Source: Candidatus Pacebacteria bacterium CG10_big_fil_rev_8_21_14_0_10_44_54
GTDB lineage: Bacteria > Patescibacteriota > Microgenomatia > UBA1400 > PJMF01
Assembly: GCA_002772695.1 (NCBI GenBank)
Contig: PFDI01000020.1
Span: 1-35,424 of the forward strand
Reading direction: 5' to 3'
Length of the DNA: 35,424 bases
A program made the translations under genes and the position numbers. Of this stretch, positions 31,947 through 35,424 are shown piece by piece (within the stretch, counting starts at the first letter, position 1; each line of letters begins with the position of its first letter). The notes beneath the pieces were generated by a model. It was not told the origin of the DNA. It saw nothing but the letters and a program-made list of their open reading frames with translations, and searched no databases.

Positions 31947-32406
31947 CTATCTGTTTTCCACCACCACCGCTACCACTCGCACCGGCGCCGCATCGGCATG
32001 CAGCTTCATTGGCAAGGCGATAACGTCAAACTGGGGAATATCCAGTAATGTATCTAGATTCACCAAGTTTTCGATGATCAAAACCCGTATATAAAAGCAC
32101 GATTGAGCCCCTTGTGACTTTGACAGATTCAAATACCGACGCATCAATCACCTGCTTGCCTCGAACATCCAGCACAACCCCCGGTCCAAAAAAATGCTCC
32201 AGCGGCAACGCGTCCATTTTCTCACCATCCTTAATCATGTGCAGCGGCGCATCCATGTGGGTACCAACGTGCATATAACTCTTGAGCTCGTGATCGGTGT
32301 AGCCTGCCTCGTCAATATTTGCTACTGGTGTGAGCGTCGCCTGTGGGTCGCCAGGAAATGCTGGCATGTGGTCGATAAATGAATGGGTAAGATCGATGAG
32401 TTTCAT
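31947..32406 (-). pseudogene. Cyclase/kynurenine-formamidase family pseudogene with internal deletion and frameshift
   Basis: The N-terminal part (from ATG 32406) has the family motif MHVGTHMDAPLHM (HxGTHxDxPxH, metal and catalytic residues) and the early fold. It runs in one frame to LLYTG and then to a TGA at 32026. A second frame, overlapping it, ends at 31947 and reads RVLIIENLVNLDTLLDI then FDVIALPMKLHADAAPVRVVAV, the normal C-terminal end. The switch is near 32085-32090. About 150 residues can be assembled from the two frames, against about 200-215 in the family, so about 55-60 residues of the middle are missing. TATAAT (32413-32418) ends 6 nt before the ATG. An error in the assembly is possible but less likely than a deletion. 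Confidence 0.8.
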
Positions 32407-32413
32407 ACAATGA

Positions 32414-32941
32414 TTATAGCTTAAAAACGCCCATCAAATCCCTCGGCTGCTCCACAAACGTGTACAAATCCGACAAGCGATCTTTGACAAAACCTTCTGC
32501 AGCATAACGTTGTAGCAATGCGTCGAGGTCGCGATAGTACTCCCCCACAAACACCAATGGGGCGGCAAAGGGCAGTTCGCCAAATCGTTTTAACTGAGTA
32601 ATGGTTAGTGCTTCGACCAGCGTCCCGATGCCACCCGGGAGTACAACGAATGCCTCGCCCGCTTTCACTAGCGCCTCGTGGCGCGTGGCAAAGTCTGGAT
32701 AATACGTGACACTTGAGAGAAATTTCGATGGCGTGTCATTTTCCTTGGCTATGCGCAGTCCGCGTACCTCGCCGCCCGCCTCAAATGCACCCTGGCACAC
32801 TGCATCCATCATGCCAAAACCCGCTGCAGAATTGACCACACAACCTTGCTGTGCGAGAACTTGCCCCGTTTCGTACGCCAGTTGGCGGTAACTTGGGTTT
32901 GGAACTGTTTCAGCACAGAAAACCGAAACCGATGTGCTCAT
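32414..32941 (-). CDS. LOG-family protein (nucleotide phosphoribohydrolase-like)
   Basis: LOG proteins share a Rossmann fold, and characterised members cleave the ribosyl bond of cytokinin nucleotides or related nucleoside monophosphates; older annotations call them lysine decarboxylases, which is not supported. The 175-residue protein shows SVFCAETV at the start, NSAAGFGMMDAVCQGA (about 36-51), and the signature LPGGIGTLVEAL (about 99-110, form of PGGxGTxxE) with the catalytic Glu and an upstream Arg in ATRHEAL. TACACT (32952-32957) ends 10 nt before ATG 32941. Its stop overlaps the -10 box of the cyclase pseudogene. Confidence 0.85.
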   Translation of the reverse strand: MSTSVSVFCAETVPNPSYRQLAYETGQVLAQQGCVVNSAAGFGMMDAVCQGAFEAGGEVRGLRIAKENDTPSKFLSSVTYYPDFATRHEALVKAGEAFVVLPGGIGTLVEALTITQLKRFGELPFAAPLVFVGEYYRDLDALLQRYAAEGFVKDRLSDLYTFVEQPRDLMGVFKL

Positions 32942-33051
32942 TTATGGGGGTAGTGTACTGCTGAAGACTGGATTTGGCTAGTTACGCTCCAGGTTGAGAT
33001 TTGAACTCAACAGAAATCTCACACATCTCTACTATAATTGATCGTTGTGAC

Positions 33052-33291
33052 ATGTCGCCAAGTCAGCAAGCAACTACGATTGGATATGCTCTCGATCTCG
33101 AGACAACCGGCATCTCACTCGGGTTCCAACCCAAGCTTGCTGGAGCAAGGATAAGAGGCTGGAGTAACCGCTTTTATCGGACTTTTTCAGGAGAGGCTGA
33201 CAACCCACCTCCTTCCAGCCAAGATAAGTGGATACAATTGTTTAAGCAGGGATTGCGCCTTCTGCTCCACCACCAGACTTACCAAGAGTAG
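33052..33291 (+). CDS. Hypothetical 79-residue protein
   Basis: This short frame is not recognised. From ATG 33052 it encodes 79 residues, basic and Ser/Thr-rich, with no membrane segment; an in-frame TTG start at 33001 is less likely. TATAAT at 33033-33038 ends 13 nt before the ATG and gives some support. It stands between the divergent LOG gene and the convergent Fic pseudogene, and could also be a chance frame. Confidence 0.4.
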   Translation: MSPSQQATTIGYALDLETTGISLGFQPKLAGARIRGWSNRFYRTFSGEADNPPPSSQDKWIQLFKQGLRLLLHHQTYQE

Positions 33292-33332
33292 TATAACGCA
33301 AGGCATTGGTTGCTTGAAATGCCAACAAAAAC

Positions 33333-34442
33333 CTATATTTTAAGCGCATACCTAACACTCCGGCCCTTACTCGCGTTTCGCTGTAACATTCCTTTTTCCA
33401 ATAAATCAGCAAGCTCGCGAAAAGCAGTAGCCTTGCTCACCTTTGTTAGAGCTGCATATGTGCGTGTGGTTAATCCACCCTCAAAATTTCCTTGTCCTAC
33501 ATCTAACAGTTTATTGAGGACTTTTCTCTGTCTCGTACTAACCTCAATTTGATTATTCTTCTGCCAGAATGCATCTTTTACCAGCACAATTTCTATGAGT
33601 AGCTTTGACTTTTTAATCGACTTGCAAAACATTTCCAAAAACCACTCCAACCATAAAGTAATGTCTCTTGAGGCTCCCTGATTCTCCTGCAACATTTTGT
33701 AGTACCTCGCCCGCTCGTCCATGATTTGAGAGGAAAGGCTATAGTAGCGTATAGCCAACTGCTCATCCTGGGCTAATGCCATCTCAGTCAACACTCGCGC
33801 TAACCGCCCATTGCCATCTGCAAATGGATGAATCATCACAAACCAAAAATGAGCGATTGCTGCCCGCAACAAGCCATCAATTTGCGAAGAGTCCTCCCAC
33901 CAAGTAAAAAATGAGCTCATTTCTTGGTCAATCAGCTCTGCAGGTACGCCTTCATAATGCACTTTTTCTTGTCCAAACGCTCCATAAACTACGGCCACGC
34001 CCTCAGTCCTCCACTGTCCCACTTCTATCTGTTGAAACCCTGAATATCCAGTGGGAAACAATGCTGCGTGCCAAGAGAACAATCGCTTCTTTGTTAGAAC
34101 TTGGTGGTGCTGCACTGTGGCATCCAGCAAAACTTGCACCAACCCATCAACAGGTGGTTCTGTCTGCATATCTCTCCCACCTAGCAAACCCAAGTGTTTG
34201 AGAATTGAAGACCTCACTGAGTTTCTTTGGTATATTTCTCCCTCAATGCTAGCAGTTTTGAGCGTCTCTTCGAGCAGCAGCTCTTGCTGGGCTCAAGATT
34301 GTTCTTTGATTCCTAGGTTTTTTACCTGAGTCAAAAGTTGACTCTGGGCAGATCGGGCCGCTCCGAGTATTTTCAAGAGTCGATCACTCTGCCAAGTAAA
34401 ATCTGACCAGTTTCCTAACTGCCAGATGTATTTATTTTGCAT
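33333..34442 (-). pseudogene. Fic-family (adenylyltransferase) gene interrupted by an in-frame TGA
   Basis: The full frame from ATG 34442 (Shine-Dalgarno AGGTG) is 369 codons. It begins with MQNKYIWQLGNW (DUF4172-like start), has a TGA at codon 50 (34293-34295), the inhibitory-helix motif TASIEG (about 63-68, [S/T]xxxE[G/N]), the Fic motif HPFADGNGRLAR about 75 codons after the GTG at 34217, and a C-terminal winged helix (about 300-369). Fic enzymes AMPylate target proteins; the inhibitory helix blocks ATP binding. A downstream GTG at 34217 (codon 76) could restart translation of 294 residues and would exclude the inhibitory helix. TGA as Gly is ruled out by TGA stops in other genes here. Sequencing error remains possible. 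Confidence 0.8.
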
Positions 34443-34447
34443 AATCA

Positions 34448-34493
34448 CCTCATTTTATGAGGCGATTGTAGCAAAGAGTCACCTCATAGGCAA
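34448..34493 (-). promoter_or_regulatory. Promoter and operator of the Fic gene
   Basis: TTGCCT (34488-34493) and TACAAT (34465-34470) are 17 nt apart on the minus strand. The palindrome cctcat-ttt-atgagg (34448-34462) and another cctcat half-site (34482-34487, next to the -35) repeat the same ATGAGGTGA-type element three times. Binding there would block the promoter. The Fic protein carries a winged helix at its C-terminus and is a natural candidate for autoregulation. Confidence 0.6.
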
Positions 34494-34509
34494 GAATAAG
34501 TTGTGAGAA

Positions 34510-34547
34510 CTTTGCAGGGATTAGTGAGGGATGTTGGAACCTATTTT
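34510..34547. repeat. 38-bp direct repeat, left copy
   Basis: 34510-34547 matches 35251-35288 with 5 mismatches in 38. It contains the stop codon of the PIN gene. The same strand could be read VRTLQGLVRDVGTYF, close to NRTSLQGLVNGVGTYL in the right copy, so the repeat may derive from coding sequence. Confidence 0.7.
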
Positions 34548-34933
34548 GTAGCATCAAGCAACTTTAGCCCTTTTGCTTTTGTAGATAAGATTTTGTGATC
34601 ACTCGTTAACAAAGTCAACTTGTGGACCTTGGCTGTTGAAATCAAAAAATTATCAAAAGGGTCTTTATTTTCAGAATTAGCTACCGCATACATTGAGAGG
34701 CTTTTTTGATCTCCAGACAACAAAATCACCCCCATTGACTCTAGATCACCTATAACCGAAGCATCAAAATCTAGCTTGCCAAGAGATGATTTAATTGTCA
34801 TTTCAAAAAAAGACAGGAAACTAATATATACCTCATTAGTCATTGATAAAACCAACTCTTTACTCTGAGGTCCCAATCTTGGATCTTTTTGTATCAACCA
34901 AATAAAAATTTGAGTATCCAAAAGAATCTTCAT
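34541..34933 (-). CDS. PIN-domain toxin (VapC-like)
   Basis: PIN toxins are metal-dependent ribonucleases that cut tRNA or rRNA. The 130-residue protein has the first Asp in KILLDTQIFIWLI (about 2-14), a mid-domain Glu in FFEMTIKSSLGKL (about 42-54), the acidic DPFDNFLISTAKVHKLTLLTS (about 92-111) and a late Asp in SDHKIL (about 111-116). Size and motif spacing fit PIN domains of the Sll0205 type, which are usually paired with Phd antitoxins. It starts 6 nt after the antitoxin stop, so the two are one operon. The stop codon falls in the left copy of the direct repeat. Confidence 0.88.
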   Translation of the reverse strand: MKILLDTQIFIWLIQKDPRLGPQSKELVLSMTNEVYISFLSFFEMTIKSSLGKLDFDASVIGDLESMGVILLSGDQKSLSMYAVANSENKDPFDNFLISTAKVHKLTLLTSDHKILSTKAKGLKLLDATK

Positions 34934-34939
34934 AGTAAC

Positions 34940-35197
34940 TTACTCCTGAGATCCTGCGAGCATTTGTTCAATGAGCGCATTGGTTTCATCAGTGAAGCTA
35001 TCTGGTTTCTCAGCTACTTTGTTATGAGCGATAGAAAAGTTCCTCTTTTGACTACTCCCAATGTCAGCCGGTGAAGCTAACACCAACAGTACTTCTGGTT
35101 TCCCAAAACCCCCAATAAAAACTTTCTCGCCATTTTTTACAGCGGCAATGTATTTACTCAAGTTGGTTTTGGCATTATGAATGGAAACAGTTTGCAT
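34940..35197 (-). CDS. Phd/YefM-family antitoxin
   Basis: This 85-residue protein begins TVSIHNAKTNLSKYIAAVKNGEKVFIGGFGKPEVLLV, matching the N-terminal DNA-binding fold of Phd/YefM (AKTNLSKYI and the GKPEV strand), with a C-terminal acidic tail (from about 50, DETNALIEQML) that should wrap the toxin. It represses its own operon by binding palindromes near the promoter; the tandem TTAGCTAA sites just upstream fit this. TAATAT (35207-35212) ends 9 nt before the ATG and there is no Shine-Dalgarno. Confidence 0.88.
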   Translation of the reverse strand: MQTVSIHNAKTNLSKYIAAVKNGEKVFIGGFGKPEVLLVLASPADIGSSQKRNFSIAHNKVAEKPDSFTDETNALIEQMLAGSQE

Positions 35198-35206
35198 AAT
35201 GCAAAT

Positions 35207-35226
35207 ATATTAGCTAACTTAGCTAA
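35207..35226. promoter_or_regulatory. Tandem palindromic operator and -10 box of the toxin-antitoxin operon
   Basis: Two copies of the perfect 8-bp palindrome TTAGCTAA lie at 35210-35217 and 35219-35226, separated by 1 nt. The first overlaps the TAATAT -10 box (35207-35212, minus strand) of the antitoxin gene. The second lies 2 nt before a rightward ATG at 35229 and overlaps a possible TAACTT box (35215-35220) for it. Antitoxin binding would then repress both directions. Confidence 0.65.
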
Positions 35227-35228
35227 GA

Positions 35229-35424
35229 ATGTCAAGTGTTAACAGAACCTCTTTGCAGGGACTAGTGAACGGTGTTGGAACCTATCTTAGAGATTTTCTT
35301 GAATCCAGCTATCAACACTCTCTCCCGTTCGATAAACTAGAGCGCATTTCAAAACCTCTTGAGAATTTTGGTATGATGGATGTCTATGTACATCCTGTCC
35401 GATCAGCAATGGGAGTTGCTCCAC
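35229..35424 (+). CDS. Partial gene of unknown function, cut by the window end
   Basis: The frame opens at ATG 35229 and is open to 35424 (65 codons visible). It begins MSSVNRTSLQGLVNGVGTYL; 35251-35288 matches the left direct repeat. I recognise no family. It is divergent from the antitoxin gene and shares its operator region. A promoter with start-codon overlap is plausible, as for other genes here. Confidence 0.5.
   Translation, partial: MSSVNRTSLQGLVNGVGTYLRDFLESSYQHSLPFDKLERISKPLENFGMMDVYVHPVRSAMGVAP
35251..35288. repeat. 38-bp direct repeat, right copy
   Basis: This is the partner of 34510-34547 and flanks the toxin-antitoxin pair on the other side, in the same orientation. It lies within the first codons of the partial rightward gene. 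Confidence 0.7.

Noticed and set aside
32414-32941. Lysine decarboxylase activity for the LOG-family protein
   Set aside because: The PGGxGTxxE signature belongs to phosphoribohydrolases. No pyridoxal-phosphate-binding fold is present.
34293-34295. TGA read as glycine (code 25) in the Fic gene
   Set aside because: TGA is the stop of nadD's upstream gene, mreB, mreC, mreD, mrdA, the O-antigen-ligase gene, def, the flavodoxin gene and the oxidoreductase alpha gene, all within ATGA, GTGA or ATGATG overlaps. Reading TGA as Gly would break all these junctions.
1-35424. tRNA, rRNA or CRISPR array
   Set aside because: No cloverleaf with TTCGA arm in proper context, no rRNA-like stretch, and no evenly spaced repeats were found by reading. 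TTCGA occurrences lie inside coding genes.
1-35424. Match between window ends: TGGGAGTTGCT-CAC at both
   Set aside because: About 14 of 15 positions match between the reverse complement of the first bases and the last bases. It is too short to support circularity or a repeat, and the two sit in different kinds of sequence.

Overview
The window looks like a compact, gene-dense bacterial chromosome segment of the Candidate Phyla Radiation (Patescibacteria) type. This is inferred from gene content and style: short proteins, many 4-nt ATGA/GTGA gene overlaps, a cell-wall/shape operon, a fused-subunit 2-oxoacid:ferredoxin oxidoreductase, and few Shine-Dalgarno sequences at first genes. I cannot fix the lineage from sequence alone. 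The genetic code is standard with TGA as stop, because TGA ends many genes inside ATGA overlaps.

Layout. Positions 1-735 hold a broken transposase gene, cut at its 3' side by a foreign hairpin-bearing element end. From 748 to 5124 (minus strand) come a possible gene remnant, nadD, a small membrane protein, topA and dprA. A MurF-like ligase runs rightward at 5170-6534. From 11876 down to 6511 (minus) lies a five-gene shape operon in which every gene overlaps the next: mreB, mreC, mreD, penicillin-binding protein 2 and a 454-residue protein of unknown function. A divergent promoter pair at 12469-12506 drives an unknown acidic protein leftward and an O-antigen-ligase/TPR protein, def and fmt rightward. 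Next come rpmB (minus), a site-2 protease (plus), a HAD phosphatase (minus), and a rightward run of metallo-beta-lactamase-fold hydrolase, MFS transporter, flavodoxin and the two subunits of a 2-oxoacid:ferredoxin oxidoreductase. A class II aldolase-like gene with a small partner (minus), a CBS protein with an ArsB/NhaD-type transporter (plus) and an 803-residue tandem ATP-grasp protein (minus) follow.

The right third (28.6-35.4 kb) is accessory in character. It holds a glycine-rich RRM protein with a strong bidirectional terminator, a 58-residue protein with 14 cysteines downstream of a cytidine deaminase, a 53-residue small gene, a membrane-anchored Mrr-type nuclease, a small tyrosine-phosphatase-like protein, a HAD protein, a frameshifted cyclase pseudogene, a LOG-family protein, a Fic gene broken by an in-frame TGA, and a Phd/PIN toxin-antitoxin pair between two copies of a 38-bp repeat.

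Two observations cut across the window. First, about twenty genes at operon starts have a TANNNT -10-like box ending 5-10 nt before the start codon and no Shine-Dalgarno sequence, so leaderless transcription appears to be the rule; internal genes use overlaps or a Shine-Dalgarno site instead. Second, several loci at the right end are decaying (Fic, cyclase) or flanked by repeats, which marks it as a plastic region. The best candidates for undescribed biology are the cysteine-rich protein (29347-29523), the tandem ATP-grasp enzyme (26223-28634), the unknown fifth gene of the mre operon (6511-7875) and the Fic variant that may have lost its inhibitory helix (33333-34442). No tRNA, rRNA or CRISPR array was seen.
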